A DNA stretch of 64,000 nucleotides from Streptomyces sp. NBC_01775 (GCF_035917675.1 NZ_CP109104.1:7006001-7070000); one strand, 5' to 3'; shown: positions 1 to 10,472, counted from the stretch's first letter. Notes: generated by a model from the sequence alone, not told the origin. A program made the numbers and translations.

Positions 1-1406
1 CCATCACCGGCGGACGGCAACACGACATAACGGACCCGGAAGCGCGGATCACCGGGCCTGTGGTGATCGACTCCCGGGAGGCAGGCCCCGGCACGCTTTT
101 CGCGGCCTTCGACGGTGAGCACGTCGACGGCCACGACTTCGCCGAGGGCGCCGTCGCCTCCGGCGCTGTCGCCGTGCTCGCCACCCGGCCCGTCGGCGTC
201 CCCGCGATCGTCGTGGACGACGTCACCACCGCCCTCGGCGCCCTCGCCCGCCATTCCGTCCACGCGCTCGGTACCCAGGTCATCGCGCTGACCGGCTCCA
301 GCGGCAAGACGAGCACCAAGGACCTGATCGCCCAGCTCCTGGAGCGGCTGGGGCCGACGGTCTGGACGCCGGGCTCCCTCAACAACGAGATCGGGCTGCC
401 CCTGACCGCGCTGCGCGCGGACGAGAGCACCCGGCACCTCGTGCTGGAGATGGGCGCCCGGGGCATCGGCCACATCCGATACCTCACCGAGCTGACGCCG
501 CCGCGGATCGGCGTGGTGCTGAACGTGGGCACCGCGCACATAGGAGAGTTCGGCGGCCGGGAGCAGATCGCCCAGGCCAAGGGCGAGATGGTGGAGACGC
601 TGCCGGCGGCCCGGGACGGCGGGGTCGCGGTGCTGAACGCCGACGACCCGAACGTCCGCGCCATGGCGGCGCGCACCAGCGCCGCCGTCCTCCTCTTCGG
701 CGAAGATCCCGAAGCGGACGTTCGCGCTGAAAACGTCCGACTCACGGAGCACGGCACCCCCGCTTTCTCCCTTCACACCCCTACCGGGTGCGGTGACGTG
801 ACCATGCGGCTGTACGGTGAGCACCACGTGTCGAACGCGCTCGCCGCGGCGGCCGTCGCCCACCAACTCGGCATGCCCGCCGGGGACATCGCCGAGGCGC
901 TCTCCTCAGCCGGCACGCTGTCGCGTTGGCGGATGGAGGTCACCGAGCGCGCCGACGGTGTCACGGTCGTCAATGACGCCTACAACGCCAATCCCGACTC
1001 CGTGCGGGCCGCGCTGCGTGCGCTCTCCACCATGGGGGAGGCAGCGAAGGCCAGGGGGGGCCGGACCTGGGCGGTGCTGGGCAAGATGGCCGAGCTGGGC
1101 GACGATACGTTCGCCGAGCACGACGCGATCGGGCGGCTCGCCGTCCGGCTCAACGTCAGCAAGCTCGTGGCGGTCGGTGGCCGGGAGGCCGCCTGGCTCG
1201 ACATGGGCGCCAAGAACGAGGGTTCGTGGGGTGAGGAGTCGGTGCACGTGTCCGGCGCTGAGGCAGCCGTCGACCTGTTGCGCGGGGAACTGCGCGCGGG
1301 GGATGTCGTACTGGTGAAGGCTTCCCGTTCGGTCGGCCTGGAGAAGGTGGCTGCCGCTCTCCTTGACGAGAGTGCGAACTCCGGCGACGGGGGCGCCGCC
1401 CGATGA
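1..1406 (+). CDS. murF: UDP-MurNAc-tripeptide:D-Ala-D-Ala ligase MurF, 5'-truncated by the window edge
   Basis: MurF adds D-Ala-D-Ala to UDP-MurNAc-tripeptide, the last cytoplasmic step in making the peptidoglycan pentapeptide precursor. The frame stays open to base 1. The residues before the first in-window start codon at 60 read ITGGRQHDI and then PVVIDSRE, which is typical MurF N-terminal sequence, so the true start lies left of the window and 60 is not the start. The ATP-binding loop TGSSGKTS is encoded at 291-314. [12 protein letters not shown] motif follows in the central Mur ligase domain, and [12 protein letters not shown] lies near the C-terminus. The stop overlaps the mraY ATG by four bases, so the two genes are probably translationally coupled. 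Confidence 0.96.
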   Translation, partial: ITGGRQHDITDPEARITGPVVIDSREAGPGTLFAAFDGEHVDGHDFAEGAVASGAVAVLATRPVGVPAIVVDDVTTALGALARHSVHALGTQVIALTGSSGKTSTKDLIAQLLERLGPTVWTPGSLNNEIGLPLTALRADESTRHLVLEMGARGIGHIRYLTELTPPRIGVVLNVGTAHIGEFGGREQIAQAKGEMVETLPAARDGGVAVLNADDPNVRAMAARTSAAVLLFGEDPEADVRAENVRLTEHGTPAFSLHTPTGCGDVTMRLYGEHHVSNALAAAAVAHQLGMPAGDIAEALSSAGTLSRWRMEVTERADGVTVVNDAYNANPDSVRAALRALSTMGEAAKARGGRTWAVLGKMAELGDDTFAEHDAIGRLAVRLNVSKLVAVGGREAAWLDMGAKNEGSWGEESVHVSGAEAAVDLLRGELRAGDVVLVKASRSVGLEKVAAALLDESANSGDGGAAR

Positions 1407-2467
1407 GGCAGATCCTTATCTCCGGGGTCATCGGACTGTTCCTGTCCCTGATCGGGACCCCGCTGCTGATCAAGCTGCTGGCGTCCAGGGGCTACGGCCA
1501 GTTCATCCGCGACGACGGCCCGCAGAACCACCACAGCAAGCGCGGCACCCCCACCATGGGCGGTATCGCCTTCATCCTGGCGACCCTGCTCGCCTATGTG
1601 CTCACCAAGCTGATCACGGGTGAGCCGCCCTCCTTCTCCGGCGTCCTGGTGCTCTTCCTGTTCGCCGGCATGGGCCTGGTCGGCTTCCTGGACGACTACA
1701 TCAAGATCGTCAAGCAGCGCAGCCTCGGCCTGCGCGCCAAGGCGAAGATGTCGGGCCAGCTCATCGTCGGCATCGCCTTCGCGGTCCTCGCGCTCAGCTT
1801 CGAGGACGCGCGCAAGCTGACCCCGGCCTCCAGCAAGCTCTCCTTCACCCAGGACTTCGGCTGGGCACTGCCGCCGGTCATCTTCGTGGTCTGGGCGCTG
1901 TTCATGATCCTGGCGATGTCCAACGGCGTGAACCTGACGGACGGTCTGGACGGGCTGGCCACCGGCGCCTCGGTGATGGTCTTCGGCGCCTACGTCTTCA
2001 TCTGCGTGTGGGAGTACCAGGAATCCTGCGCCCACATCGCCACCGCGGGCCCCGGATGCTACGAGGTACGAGATCCACTCGACCTCGCCGTCGTCGCGGC
2101 GGCCTTGATGGGCGCCTGTTTCGGCTTCCTGTGGTGGAACACGTCGCCCGCCAAGATCTTCATGGGTGACACCGGCTCCCTCGCCCTGGGCGGCGCGCTC
2201 GCGGGTCTGGCGATCTGCTCGCGCACCGAGCTGCTGCTGGCCATCCTCGGCGGCCTCTTCGTCCTGATCACCATGTCCGTCGTCATCCAGGTCGGCTCCT
2301 TCCGGCTCACCGGTAAGCGCGTCTTCAAGATGGCGCCGCTCCAGCACCACTTCGAACTCAAGGGGTGGTCGGAAGTCCTTGTGGTGGTCCGCTTCTGGAT
2401 CATCCAGGGCATGTGCGCCATCGTCGGCGTCGGCATCTTCTACGCGGGCTGGGCGGCGAGCAATTGA
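1403..2467 (+). CDS. mraY: Phospho-MurNAc-pentapeptide transferase MraY
   Basis: MraY transfers phospho-MurNAc-pentapeptide to undecaprenyl phosphate and makes lipid I at the inner face of the membrane. The 354-residue length fits the family. The protein is hydrophobic throughout with about ten membrane segments. The family's polar loops are present: the [12 protein letters not shown] region at residues 43-54, DDYIK at 97-101 (catalytic aspartates) and [12 protein letters not shown] at 174-185. A further loop [11 protein letters not shown] and the late [11 protein letters not shown] histidine motif are also visible. The ATG start overlaps the murF stop as ATGA, and the 3' end overlaps murD by four bases. 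Confidence 0.97.
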   Translation: MRQILISGVIGLFLSLIGTPLLIKLLASRGYGQFIRDDGPQNHHSKRGTPTMGGIAFILATLLAYVLTKLITGEPPSFSGVLVLFLFAGMGLVGFLDDYIKIVKQRSLGLRAKAKMSGQLIVGIAFAVLALSFEDARKLTPASSKLSFTQDFGWALPPVIFVVWALFMILAMSNGVNLTDGLDGLATGASVMVFGAYVFICVWEYQESCAHIATAGPGCYEVRDPLDLAVVAAALMGACFGFLWWNTSPAKIFMGDTGSLALGGALAGLAICSRTELLLAILGGLFVLITMSVVIQVGSFRLTGKRVFKMAPLQHHFELKGWSEVLVVVRFWIIQGMCAIVGVGIFYAGWAASN

Positions 2468-3954
2468 GCACCGCGGACGGTACGGACTTCCAGGACCTCA
2501 AGGAGCTTGCGGGCCGCCGGGTGACCGTCGCCGGGCTCGGCGTCAGCGGGATGCCGGCGGCCAAGGCGCTGCACGGCCTCGGCGCCCGCGTCACAGCGGT
2601 CAACGGCGGTGACGGAGAGGGCCCGCGCCGCCAGGCCGCCGAGCTGGAGGCCCTGGGGATCACGGTACGGCTCGGAGACGACCGCACCCTGCCTCCGGGC
2701 ACGGATCTGATCGTCACCACGCCCGGCTTCAAGCCCGACAGCCCGCTGTTCCAGGCGGCGGCCGAGGCCGGCGTGCCCGTGTGGGGCGATGTCGAGCTGG
2801 CGTGGCGGCTGCGCGGCCCCGAGAGCCCGCCCTGGCTCGCGGTGACCGGCACCAACGGCAAGACCACCACCGTCCAGATGCTCGCCAGCATCCTGCGCGC
2901 GGCCGGACTGCGCACGGCGGCCGTCGGCAACATCGGCGTCTCCCTCATCGACGTCGTCCTGGAGCAGGAGCCCTACACCGGGCTCGACGTGCTGGCAGTC
3001 GAGCTGTCCAGCTACCAGCTCCACTGGGCGCCCAGCCTGCGCCCGCACTCCGCCGCCGTACTCAACCTCGCCCCCGACCACCTCGACTGGCACGGCTCGA
3101 TGGAGGCGTACGCCGCCGACAAGGGCCGGATCTACGAGGGCAACCAGGTCGCCTGCGTCTACAACGCCGACGACGCCCCCTCCGACGAGAGTGCCGGCCC
3201 CCGGACCGAGGACCTCGTGCGCGCCGCCGACGTCGTCGAGGGCGCCCGCGCCATCGGCTTCACCCTCGGCGCCCCCGCTCCCTCCCAACTGGGCGTGGTG
3301 GACGGCGTCCTGGTCGACCGCGCTTTCGTGCCCGCCCGGCACCAGCAGGCCCAGGAGCTGGCCGAGACCGGTGACGTACGCCCGGCGGCCCCGCACAACA
3401 TCGCCAACGCCCTGGCGGCGGCGGCCCTGGCCCGCGCCTTCGGCGTCCAGGCCACCGCCGTACGCGACGGGCTGCGGGCCTTCACCCCGGACGCCCACCG
3501 CATCACCCACGTCGCCGACACCGGCGGCGTCGCGTGGGTGGACGACTCCAAGGCCACCAACACCCACGCGGCCGAAGCCTCCCTCGCCGCCTACGACCCG
3601 ATCGTGTGGATCGCGGGCGGCCTCGCCAAGGGCGCGTCCTTCGACGAGCTGGTCGCCGCCTCGGCGCCCCGGCTGCGCGGCGTCGTGCTGATGGGCGCCG
3701 ACCGGCACCTGATCAGGGAAGCGCTGGCGCGACACGCCCCTGATGTGCCGGTCACCGACCTGGACCGCACCGACACTGGGGCGATGGCGGAGGCCGTCCG
3801 CGCGGCGAAGTCCCTGGCGCGTCCGGGCGATACCGTACTGCTTGCCCCCGCGTGCGCCTCCATGGACATGTTCGTCAACTACAACGCGCGGGGTGACGCG
3901 TTCGCCGAGGCGGTCAGAGCACTCGCGTCCGCCGAAGGCCACAGCGAGGAGTAG
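2464..3954 (+). CDS. murD: UDP-MurNAc-L-alanine:D-glutamate ligase MurD
   Basis: MurD adds D-glutamate to UDP-MurNAc-L-Ala in the cytoplasm. I chose the TTG at 2464, which overlaps the mraY stop at 2465-2467, giving 496 residues. The open frame extends upstream to 2365, but that part only duplicates the mraY 3' end in another frame. A GTG at 2521 is a possible alternative, though it would start right at the nucleotide-binding fold. The N-terminal Rossmann motif VAGLGVSGM is at residues 22-30, the Mur ligase P-loop TGTNGKTT at 128-135, and VELSSYQL and [11 protein letters not shown] follow. DDSKATN begins the C-terminal ligand-binding domain. The overlap with mraY suggests coupled translation. 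Confidence 0.93.
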   Translation: MSTADGTDFQDLKELAGRRVTVAGLGVSGMPAAKALHGLGARVTAVNGGDGEGPRRQAAELEALGITVRLGDDRTLPPGTDLIVTTPGFKPDSPLFQAAAEAGVPVWGDVELAWRLRGPESPPWLAVTGTNGKTTTVQMLASILRAAGLRTAAVGNIGVSLIDVVLEQEPYTGLDVLAVELSSYQLHWAPSLRPHSAAVLNLAPDHLDWHGSMEAYAADKGRIYEGNQVACVYNADDAPSDESAGPRTEDLVRAADVVEGARAIGFTLGAPAPSQLGVVDGVLVDRAFVPARHQQAQELAETGDVRPAAPHNIANALAAAALARAFGVQATAVRDGLRAFTPDAHRITHVADTGGVAWVDDSKATNTHAAEASLAAYDPIVWIAGGLAKGASFDELVAASAPRLRGVVLMGADRHLIREALARHAPDVPVTDLDRTDTGAMAEAVRAAKSLARPGDTVLLAPACASMDMFVNYNARGDAFAEAVRALASAEGHSEE

Positions 3955-4004
3955 CCCCGCAGTCCCCGCCGACCGAGGACGCGGGTGAGACGGAGGGGAA
4001 ACGG

Positions 4005-5405
4005 ATGACGGCGCGATCCGCCAAACCGCCCACGGCACGGCGCGCGAGCGGCCGGCCCGCGCCCGTGCGTCCGCCCCGGCGCCTCGGTACGCCTCGGGGC
4101 CCCTCCGGACCGCAGCGGCTCTTCGAGCGCGCCAAGCGCACCTGGGACCGGCCGCTGACGGCCTACTACCTGATTCTCGGCGGCAGCCTGCTCATCACCG
4201 TGCTCGGCCTCGTGATGGTCTTCTCCGCCTCCCAGATCCAGGCCCTCCAGTCGGGCCTGGCCTCCACCTACTTCTTCCGCAAACAGCTGGTGGCCGCCCT
4301 CCTGGGCACCGTCTTGCTGTTCGCCGCCATGCGGATGCCCGTACGGCTGCACCGGGCGCTTGCCTATCCGCTGCTGATCGCCTCCGTCTTCCTGATGTGC
4401 CTCGTCCAGGTCCCCGGCATAGGGCAGGAGGTGAACGGCAACCAGAACTGGATCTATCTGGGCGGCCCCTTCCAGCTCCAGCCCAGCGAGTTCGCCAAGC
4501 TCGCGCTCGTCCTGTGGGGCGCCGACCTGCTCGCCCGCAAGGGCGAGAAGAAGATGCTCACGCAGTGGAAGCACATGCTGGTGCCGCTGGTGCCCATGGC
4601 GCTGCTGCTGCTCGGGCTGATCATGCTGGGCGGCGACATGGGCACCGCCATCATCCTCACGGCCGTCCTGTTCGGACTGCTGTGGCTGGCGGGCGCTCCC
4701 ACCCGGCTGTTCGCCGGCGTGCTCGCGGTAGCGCTGACCGTGGGTGCGTTTCTCATCACATCCAACCCGAACCGGATGTCCCGGCTCGCCTGCATCGGCG
4801 CCACCGACCCCGGCGCGGACGACCAGTGCTGGCAGGCCGTGCACGGCATCTATGCGCTGGCCTCGGGGGGCTGGTTCGGTTCCGGGCTCGGTGCGAGTGT
4901 GGAAAAATGGGGTCAACTTCCTGAACCGCACACCGACTTCATCTTCGCCGTGACCGGGGAGGAACTCGGTCTGGCGGGGACACTGTCGGTGCTCACTCTC
5001 TTCGCGGCTCTAGGCTATGCGGGTATCCGCGTGGCCGGACGCACGGAGGACCCCTTCGTGAGGTATGCCGCGGGAGGCGTGACCACCTGGATCACTGCCC
5101 AGGCAGTGATCAACGTAGGTGCGGTGCTCGGTCTGCTGCCGATCGCCGGTGTCCCGCTCCCGCTGTTCTCCTACGGGGGATCCGCCCTGCTGCCGACGAT
5201 GTTCGCCGTCGGACTGCTGATCGCTTTCGCGCGCAGCGACCCGGCGGCGCGCGCTGCCCTGGCCGTGCGGCAGCCCGCCTTGCGGCAGCGCACGTCAGGG
5301 GGAGGGCCGGCAGGGGTGCTGCGAATCCCGGGGGGCGCTCCCCGCCGGAAGAGAGAGAAGACGATGAGACGGCGCGCTTCACGGCCGCCGTCCGGAGAGC
5401 GGTGA
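4005..5405 (+). CDS. ftsW: Septal peptidoglycan glycosyltransferase FtsW
   Basis: FtsW is a SEDS-family polymerase that builds septal glycan strands from lipid II with a partner class B penicillin-binding protein. The 466 residues start with a basic, Pro/Arg-rich cytoplasmic tail of about 45 residues, followed by about ten membrane segments. Family signatures include the PSEFAKLALVLW loop, the HTDFIFAVTGEELG segment in the large extracytoplasmic loop, and PLPLFSYGGSALL near the last helices. The C-terminal tail is long, basic and probably disordered. The ATG at 4005 follows a GGAGGGGAAACGG ribosome-binding region. In sporulating streptomycetes FtsW serves sporulation septa. The murG start lies six bases past the stop. 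Confidence 0.95.
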   Translation: MTARSAKPPTARRASGRPAPVRPPRRLGTPRGPSGPQRLFERAKRTWDRPLTAYYLILGGSLLITVLGLVMVFSASQIQALQSGLASTYFFRKQLVAALLGTVLLFAAMRMPVRLHRALAYPLLIASVFLMCLVQVPGIGQEVNGNQNWIYLGGPFQLQPSEFAKLALVLWGADLLARKGEKKMLTQWKHMLVPLVPMALLLLGLIMLGGDMGTAIILTAVLFGLLWLAGAPTRLFAGVLAVALTVGAFLITSNPNRMSRLACIGATDPGADDQCWQAVHGIYALASGGWFGSGLGASVEKWGQLPEPHTDFIFAVTGEELGLAGTLSVLTLFAALGYAGIRVAGRTEDPFVRYAAGGVTTWITAQAVINVGAVLGLLPIAGVPLPLFSYGGSALLPTMFAVGLLIAFARSDPAARAALAVRQPALRQRTSGGGPAGVLRIPGGAPRRKREKTMRRRASRPPSGER

Positions 5406-5411
5406 ATCAGC

Positions 5412-6506
5412 GTGCACGTCGTACTCGCCGGTGGGGGGACCGCCGGCCATATCGAGCCCGCGCTCGCCCTCGCGGACGCCCTGCGCAGGCAGGACCCGAC
5501 CGTGGGGATCACGGCGCTCGGTACGGAGCGCGGACTGGAGACGCGGCTCGTGCCGGAGCGCGGCTACGAACTGGAGCTGATCCCAGCGGTCCCGCTGCCC
5601 CGTAAGCCCACCCCCGAGCTGATCACCGTGCCCGGTCGGCTGCGCGGCACCATCAAGGCGGCCGAGCAGGTTCTGGAGCGCACCAAGGCGGACTGCGTGG
5701 TCGGCTTCGGCGGCTATGTGGCGCTGCCCGCCTATCTGGCCGCCAAGCGCGTCGGGGTGCCCATCGTGGTCCACGAGGCCAACGCCCGCCCCGGCCTCGC
5801 CAACAAGATCGGCTCGCGCTACGCCTATTCCGTCGCCGTCTCCACCCCCGACAGCAAGCTGCGCGGTGCCCGCTACATCGGCATCCCGCTGCGCCGCGCC
5901 ATCGCGACGCTCAACCGCGGCGCCGTACGCCCCGAGGCACGCGCCGCGTTCGGGCTGTCGCCGAACCTGCCCACGCTGCTCGTCTCCGGCGGCTCGCAGG
6001 GGGCGCGCCGCCTCAACGAGGTCGTCCAGCAGGCCGTCCCGCACCTCCAGCGCGCCGGTATCCAGATCCTGCACGCCGTCGGTCCCAAGAACGAACTCCC
6101 CCACGTGGACCACATGCCCGGAATGCCGCCGTATGTGCCGGTATCTTATCTGGACCGGATGGACCTCGCGTACGCGGCGGCCGACATGATGCTCTGCCGC
6201 GCGGGCGCGATGACCGTAGCGGAGCTGTCGGCCGTCGGGCTGCCCGCCGCCTACGTCCCACTGCCCATCGGCAACGGCGAACAGCGGCTGAACGCCCAGC
6301 CGGTCGTCAAGGCGGGCGGCGGACTGCTCGTCGACGACGCGGAGCTGACGCCGGAGTGGATCCAGAGCAACGTGCTCCCGGTCCTCGCCGACCCGCAGCG
6401 GCTGACCGGCATGTCGCGGGCGGCGGCCGAGTTCGGCCGCCCGGACGCCGACGAGCTGCTGGTCGGAATGGTGTACGAGGCGATCGCCGCACGCGGCCAG
6501 GGCTGA
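5412..6506 (+). CDS. murG: UDP-GlcNAc:lipid I GlcNAc transferase MurG
   Basis: MurG adds GlcNAc to lipid I and forms lipid II at the cytoplasmic membrane face. The 364 residues start at GTG 5412. The first glycine-rich loop GGGTAGH is at residues 7-13, a second loop [12 protein letters not shown] opens the C-terminal domain, and the UDP-GlcNAc-binding region contains [10 protein letters not shown] and [10 protein letters not shown]. The gene follows ftsW by six bases. In many bacteria murC sits between murG and ftsQ. Here it does not, and murG is followed directly by ftsQ. Confidence 0.97.
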   Translation: MHVVLAGGGTAGHIEPALALADALRRQDPTVGITALGTERGLETRLVPERGYELELIPAVPLPRKPTPELITVPGRLRGTIKAAEQVLERTKADCVVGFGGYVALPAYLAAKRVGVPIVVHEANARPGLANKIGSRYAYSVAVSTPDSKLRGARYIGIPLRRAIATLNRGAVRPEARAAFGLSPNLPTLLVSGGSQGARRLNEVVQQAVPHLQRAGIQILHAVGPKNELPHVDHMPGMPPYVPVSYLDRMDLAYAAADMMLCRAGAMTVAELSAVGLPAAYVPLPIGNGEQRLNAQPVVKAGGGLLVDDAELTPEWIQSNVLPVLADPQRLTGMSRAAAEFGRPDADELLVGMVYEAIAARGQG

Positions 6507-6553
6507 CCCGGCGCGGGCGCGGAGCGGCGGCGGAGAGAGAGCAGGGTGGTCCC

Positions 6554-7408
6554 GTGGCAAGAGGCGTCAAAGCTGCCAGAGCGACCGAGGCGACCGACGC
6601 CGCAGGACCGGAGAGGACCACCGGCCGGGGCGTGCGCGACAGCGCCCGCCCCGGCACCCGCACGGAGCCCGGCGACCCGCCCGGGGGCCGGGACTCACGG
6701 TGGACCCGCCTGCCGCGACGGCTCGTCGTGCTGCTCGTCCTCGTCCTGGCCGCCCTCCTCGGCGGCTTCGTCACCTGGGCGCTGTACGGCTCACCCTGGC
6801 TGCGGGTCGAGCAGATCGGGGTCCAGGGCAACAGTGTGCTCCACAAGAAGGAGATCGTGCGTGCCGCCGCCGTCTCGAAGGGCGCTCCGCTTGTGACGGT
6901 GGACAAGGCGGCGGTACAGCGCCGCGTGCGATCCGCGCTGCCGCGCGTCCGCGAAGTGACGGCCGAACGCTCCTGGCCGCACGGCGTCGTGCTCACCGTG
7001 ACCGAAAGGCGGCCACATCTGGTCATGGAGAGCGCGGGAAAGTACGTCGAAGTGGACCGGCGGGGCGTCCGGTTCGCCACCGTCGTGAAGCCCCCGAAGG
7101 GGGTTCCGCTTCTCGTGCTGGACCGCGGCTCACGCGCGGCGCACTTCTCCCCGGCCCGCCTTCGCAGAGAAGCCGGGCGCGCGACCGAGGCACTCCCGTA
7201 TTCCGTACGCCGGGACACCCGCACCGTGCGGGTCCGTTCCTATGACAACATCACGATGGAGCTGACCGGGGACCGAGAGGTGCGATGGGGGAGTGCCGAG
7301 CGCGGCAAGGCGAAGGCCAAGAGCCTCAGCGCCCTGATGAAAGCCGCCAAGGGAGCGGAGCACTTCGACGTCTCCGTTCCCAGCGCCCCGGCGGCATCGG
7401 ACAGTTGA
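6554..7408 (+). CDS. ftsQ: Cell division protein FtsQ (DivIB)
   Basis: FtsQ is a bitopic divisome scaffold that links early and late division proteins. The open frame extends upstream into murG, but the GTG at 6554 is the likely start. It lies just after the murG stop, downstream of a purine-rich GGAGAGAGAGCAGGG stretch, and gives 284 residues. The protein has a charged cytoplasmic tail (1-55), one membrane anchor at about 57-78, then a POTRA-type domain (about 80-150, starting WLRVEQIGVQGNSVL) and the FtsQ beta domain (WPHGVVLTVTERRPHLV and onward). The stop is followed by the long ftsZ promoter region. Confidence 0.92.
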   Translation: MARGVKAARATEATDAAGPERTTGRGVRDSARPGTRTEPGDPPGGRDSRWTRLPRRLVVLLVLVLAALLGGFVTWALYGSPWLRVEQIGVQGNSVLHKKEIVRAAAVSKGAPLVTVDKAAVQRRVRSALPRVREVTAERSWPHGVVLTVTERRPHLVMESAGKYVEVDRRGVRFATVVKPPKGVPLLVLDRGSRAAHFSPARLRREAGRATEALPYSVRRDTRTVRVRSYDNITMELTGDREVRWGSAERGKAKAKSLSALMKAAKGAEHFDVSVPSAPAASDS

Positions 7409-7750
7409 CACCCCGTCTTCCCACGCGCTCCACCCGGAAGTCATCCCCGCGCCGCGGACCCGCCCCCGGCGTTGGGGTGCTCTCACCATTTGGGTGGGCC
7501 GTGTCAGTTGACGCGCATACGTGCTGGTGAGCACCCTGGATGGCTACTGCTTGGCCTGATCACATAGGGTGAAAAGAAAAACGGGAGGTTCGGCGTGTTC
7601 GTTGAACACCCACCACTTGTCGACTTAGTGTCCGTTGCGAAGAGTCCAAGTAAGACAGGCACTGGTAACCCTAAACTTCAGACTTAGGGTTCGGGTCGGC
7701 GTTCGAACCGCCCCACAGGGATACGTAACTCGAGGCGAGAGGCCTTCGAC
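7409..7750 (+). promoter_or_regulatory. ftsZ upstream regulatory region with candidate promoters and an inverted repeat
   Basis: This 342-base stretch holds no gene. One candidate promoter has TTGAAC at 7602-7607 and TAGTGT at 7626-7631 with an 18-base spacer, which fits the Streptomyces housekeeping pattern. A second -10-like TAGGGT lies at 7565-7570 with a weak -35. A perfect 8-base inverted repeat, AACCCTAA (7667-7674) and TTAGGGTT (7684-7691), lies about 60 bases before the start and downstream of the first promoter. A palindrome GTTCGAAC lies at 7701-7708. GACAC or its complement, the core reported for WhiA sites, occurs at 7407-7411, 7501-7505 and 7629-7633. Multiple promoters with a sporulation-induced one are known for ftsZ in Streptomyces; assigning them here is inference. 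Confidence 0.6.
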
Positions 7751-8971
7751 GTGGCAGCACCGCAGAACTACCTCGCAGTCATCAAGGTCGTCGGTATTGG
7801 CGGCGGTGGCGTGAATGCCATCAACCGGATGATCGAGGTCGGTCTCAAGGGCGTCGAGTTCATCGCGATCAACACTGACGCGCAAGCCCTGTTGATGAGC
7901 GACGCCGACGTCAAGCTCGATGTGGGCCGCGAGCTGACTCGCGGCCTCGGCGCAGGCGCGAACCCGGATGTCGGCCGCAAGGCCGCCGAGGATCACCGCG
8001 AGGAGATCGAGGAGGTCCTCAAGGGGGCCGACATGGTCTTCGTGACCGCGGGTGAGGGCGGCGGCACCGGCACCGGTGGCGCCCCGGTCGTGGCGAACAT
8101 CGCCCGCTCGCTCGGCGCCCTCACGATCGGCGTCGTCACCCGCCCGTTCACCTTCGAGGGGCGCCGTCGCGCCAACCAGGCGGAGGACGGCATCGCCGGC
8201 CTGCGCGACGAGGTCGACACCCTGATCGTCATTCCGAACGACAGGCTGCTGTCCATCTCCGACCGTCAGGTGAGCGTGCTCGACGCGTTCAAGTCGGCCG
8301 ACCAGGTACTGCTCTCCGGCGTGCAGGGCATCACCGATCTCATCACCACCCCCGGCCTCATCAACCTCGACTTCGCCGACGTCAAGTCCGTGATGTCCGA
8401 GGCGGGCTCCGCGCTGATGGGCATCGGCTCGGCCCGTGGCGACGACCGCGCGGTGGCCGCTGCCGAGATGGCGATCTCCTCCCCACTGCTGGAGGCGTCC
8501 ATCGACGGAGCACGAGGCGTGCTGCTGTCCATCTCGGGCGGCTCGGACCTCGGTCTGTTCGAGATCAACGAGGCGGCCCAGCTCGTGAGCGAGGCGGCAC
8601 ACCCCGAGGCGAACATCATCTTCGGCGCGGTGATCGACGACGCGCTCGGCGACGAGGTCCGTGTCACCGTCATCGCGGCGGGCTTCGACGGCGGCCAGCC
8701 GCCGTCCAAGAAGGGCGAGAAGGCACTCGGCTCCTCCGCGCCCTCCTCGTCCGCGTACAAGGACGAGCCCTCCGAGCCCGAGCCCGAGCGGCCCTCGTTC
8801 GGCGGCCTGGGCGCGCTCACCCCGCGCGAGGAGGACAAGCCGCTCCGTGCCGAGCCCGCGCCCGTCGGCGAGGTGCCGCCGCCCCCGGCCACCACCCCGC
8901 AGGTGCCGCCGGCCCGTCCGTACACGGACAGCCAGGCGGAAGAGCTGGACGTGCCGGACTTCCTGAAGTGA
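7751..8971 (+). CDS. ftsZ: Cell division GTPase FtsZ
   Basis: FtsZ is the tubulin-like GTPase that polymerises into the division ring, including the ladders of sporulation septa. The 406-residue protein starts at GTG 7751. The nucleotide-binding loop [12 protein letters not shown] is at about residues 16-27, and the tubulin signature GGGTGTG at 103-109. [11 protein letters not shown] contributes the catalytic T7 region. A Pro/Glu-rich disordered linker precedes the conserved tail DVPDFLK, which binds partners such as SepF. There is no ftsA beside it, as expected in actinomycetes, where SepF anchors the ring. The gene is a single-copy marker and has its own promoter region. Confidence 0.98.
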   Translation: MAAPQNYLAVIKVVGIGGGGVNAINRMIEVGLKGVEFIAINTDAQALLMSDADVKLDVGRELTRGLGAGANPDVGRKAAEDHREEIEEVLKGADMVFVTAGEGGGTGTGGAPVVANIARSLGALTIGVVTRPFTFEGRRRANQAEDGIAGLRDEVDTLIVIPNDRLLSISDRQVSVLDAFKSADQVLLSGVQGITDLITTPGLINLDFADVKSVMSEAGSALMGIGSARGDDRAVAAAEMAISSPLLEASIDGARGVLLSISGGSDLGLFEINEAAQLVSEAAHPEANIIFGAVIDDALGDEVRVTVIAAGFDGGQPPSKKGEKALGSSAPSSSAYKDEPSEPEPERPSFGGLGALTPREEDKPLRAEPAPVGEVPPPPATTPQVPPARPYTDSQAEELDVPDFLK

Positions 8972-8987
8972 TGCCGGGCCTTCCGAA

Positions 8988-9719
8988 GTGATAGCGAGGC
9001 AAGAGACGGTCAGCGGCGCCCACTTCGCCTTCACCGACAGGTGGGGCGGGGTGAGCGCCGCTCCGTATGAGGAGCTGAATCTGGGCGGCGCCGTCGGCGA
9101 CGACCCCGAGGCCGTACGGACCAACCGGCTGCGCAGCGCGCGTGCGCTCGGACTGCCACCCGGCGAAGTGGTGTGGATGAACCAGGTCCACGGGCGCGAT
9201 GTCGCCGTCGTGGACGCCCCGTTCGGCGCGGACGCACCGGCGGTCGACGGAGTGGTGACGGCGCGGCGCGGGCTCGCGCTCGCCGTACTCACCGCCGACT
9301 GCACTCCGGTGCTGCTGGCCGACTCCGTGGCGGGTGTCGCCGGTGCGGCGCACGCCGGGCGGCCCGGGGTGCTGGCGGGGGTGACGGGCGCGACGGTGGA
9401 GGCCATGACGAAGCTGGGTGCCCGCCCGGAGCGGATCGTCGCCCGAACAGGGCCTGCCGTGTGCGGCCGGTGCTACGAGGTGCCCGAGGCGATGCGCGCC
9501 GAGGTCGCAGCCGTTGTTCCCGAGGCGTACGCGACGACCCGGCAGGGGACTCCGGCCGTCGACATGGCCGCCGGAGTGCGCGCTCAGCTCGCCCAAGCGG
9601 GTGTCACAAGATGGGAACAGTCTTCCGTATGCACCCTGGAATCGGCTGATCACTTCTCGTACCGGCGGGACAAGGCCACTGGGAGGCTTGCGAGTTATGT
9701 CTGGATCGAGGGGGAATGA
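8988..9719 (+). CDS. pgeF: Peptidoglycan editing factor PgeF (YfiH/YlmD, DUF152 family)
   Basis: PgeF-type enzymes hydrolyse misincorporated amino acids on UDP-MurNAc precursors in E. coli. Relatives were earlier described as copper-dependent polyphenol oxidases. The 243 residues begin at GTG 8988, sixteen bases after the ftsZ stop. The metal or catalytic triad is visible: His68 in NQVHG, Cys105 in TADCTPVLL and His122 in GAAHAGRPG. A later CGRCYEVPEAM segment is also typical. Its place directly after ftsZ is conserved in actinobacteria and fits a role in wall precursor quality control. The ribosome-binding site is weak, so coupling to ftsZ translation is likely. Confidence 0.92.
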   Translation: MIARQETVSGAHFAFTDRWGGVSAAPYEELNLGGAVGDDPEAVRTNRLRSARALGLPPGEVVWMNQVHGRDVAVVDAPFGADAPAVDGVVTARRGLALAVLTADCTPVLLADSVAGVAGAAHAGRPGVLAGVTGATVEAMTKLGARPERIVARTGPAVCGRCYEVPEAMRAEVAAVVPEAYATTRQGTPAVDMAAGVRAQLAQAGVTRWEQSSVCTLESADHFSYRRDKATGRLASYVWIEGE

Positions 9720-9722
9720 GCC

Positions 9723-10472
9723 GTGACAGCTGAAGCGGCGCCGGAGCCCCCCGAGGCGGCTCGCAAGGCGGAGCTGAGCGAGAACCTCGCCCGGGTGGAG
9801 GAGCGCATCGGGAGCGCTTGTCTCGCGGCGGGGCGTAAGCGCGAGGACGTGACTCTCGTCGTGGTCCCCAAGACCTACCCCGCCGGTGACGTACGGCTGC
9901 TGGCCGAGCTGGGGGTGCGGCATGTCGCGGAGAACCGGGACCAGGACGCGGCGCCCAAGGCGGCGGCCTGTGCGGACCTGCCGCTCACGTGGCACTTCGT
10001 GGGACAGCTCCAGACCAACAAAGCCCGTTCGGTGGCTGGTTATGCCGATTTCGTGCACTCTGTGGACCGTGTCCGGCTCGTCTCGGCGCTCTCGGTCGCC
10101 GCGGTGCGCGCCGAGCGCGAGCTGGGGTGTCTGATCCAGGTGGCTTTTGACGCGGAGTCAGGTTCGGTCGCCGCGCGGGGCGGTACGGCGCCCGACGGGG
10201 TGGCGGCGCTGGCGGAGGCGGTGGCCGGTGCCCAAGGGCTGCGGCTGGACGGAGTGATGGCGGTGGCTCCGCTGGAAGGGCCCTTCTCGGGCCGTCCCGG
10301 CGGGGCTTTCGAGCAGCTGGGGGAAATCTCAACCAGCCTGCGAGCGGCGCATCCTGCTGCCACCATGGTTTCGGCTGGGATGAGCTCGGATCTCGAAGAG
10401 GCGGTGCAGGCCGGTGCGACACATGTGCGCGTCGGCAGCGCGGTGCTCGGAGAGCGACCCCGGCTCGGGTAA
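9723..10472 (+). CDS. ylmE: PLP-binding protein of the YggS/YlmE family
   Basis: This is an alanine-racemase-like, fold-type III pyridoxal phosphate protein. The family has no firm catalytic activity and is involved in PLP homeostasis and amino acid balance. Of 249 residues, Lys50 in VVVPKTYPAGD is the expected Schiff-base lysine. HVAENRDQDAAPKA and the WHFVGQLQTNKAR motif follow, and GMSSDLEEAVQAGATHVRVG near the C-terminus binds phosphate. The GTG start is three bases after pgeF. Conserved linkage between ftsZ and sepF suggests a link to division or wall amino acids, but deletion effects in the family are usually mild. Confidence 0.92.
   Translation: MTAEAAPEPPEAARKAELSENLARVEERIGSACLAAGRKREDVTLVVVPKTYPAGDVRLLAELGVRHVAENRDQDAAPKAAACADLPLTWHFVGQLQTNKARSVAGYADFVHSVDRVRLVSALSVAAVRAERELGCLIQVAFDAESGSVAARGGTAPDGVAALAEAVAGAQGLRLDGVMAVAPLEGPFSGRPGGAFEQLGEISTSLRAAHPAATMVSAGMSSDLEEAVQAGATHVRVGSAVLGERPRLG

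Noticed and set aside
2440..4038. Minus-strand open frame opposite murD
   Set aside because: Antisense to a well-supported gene; low-complexity product and no ribosome-binding site.
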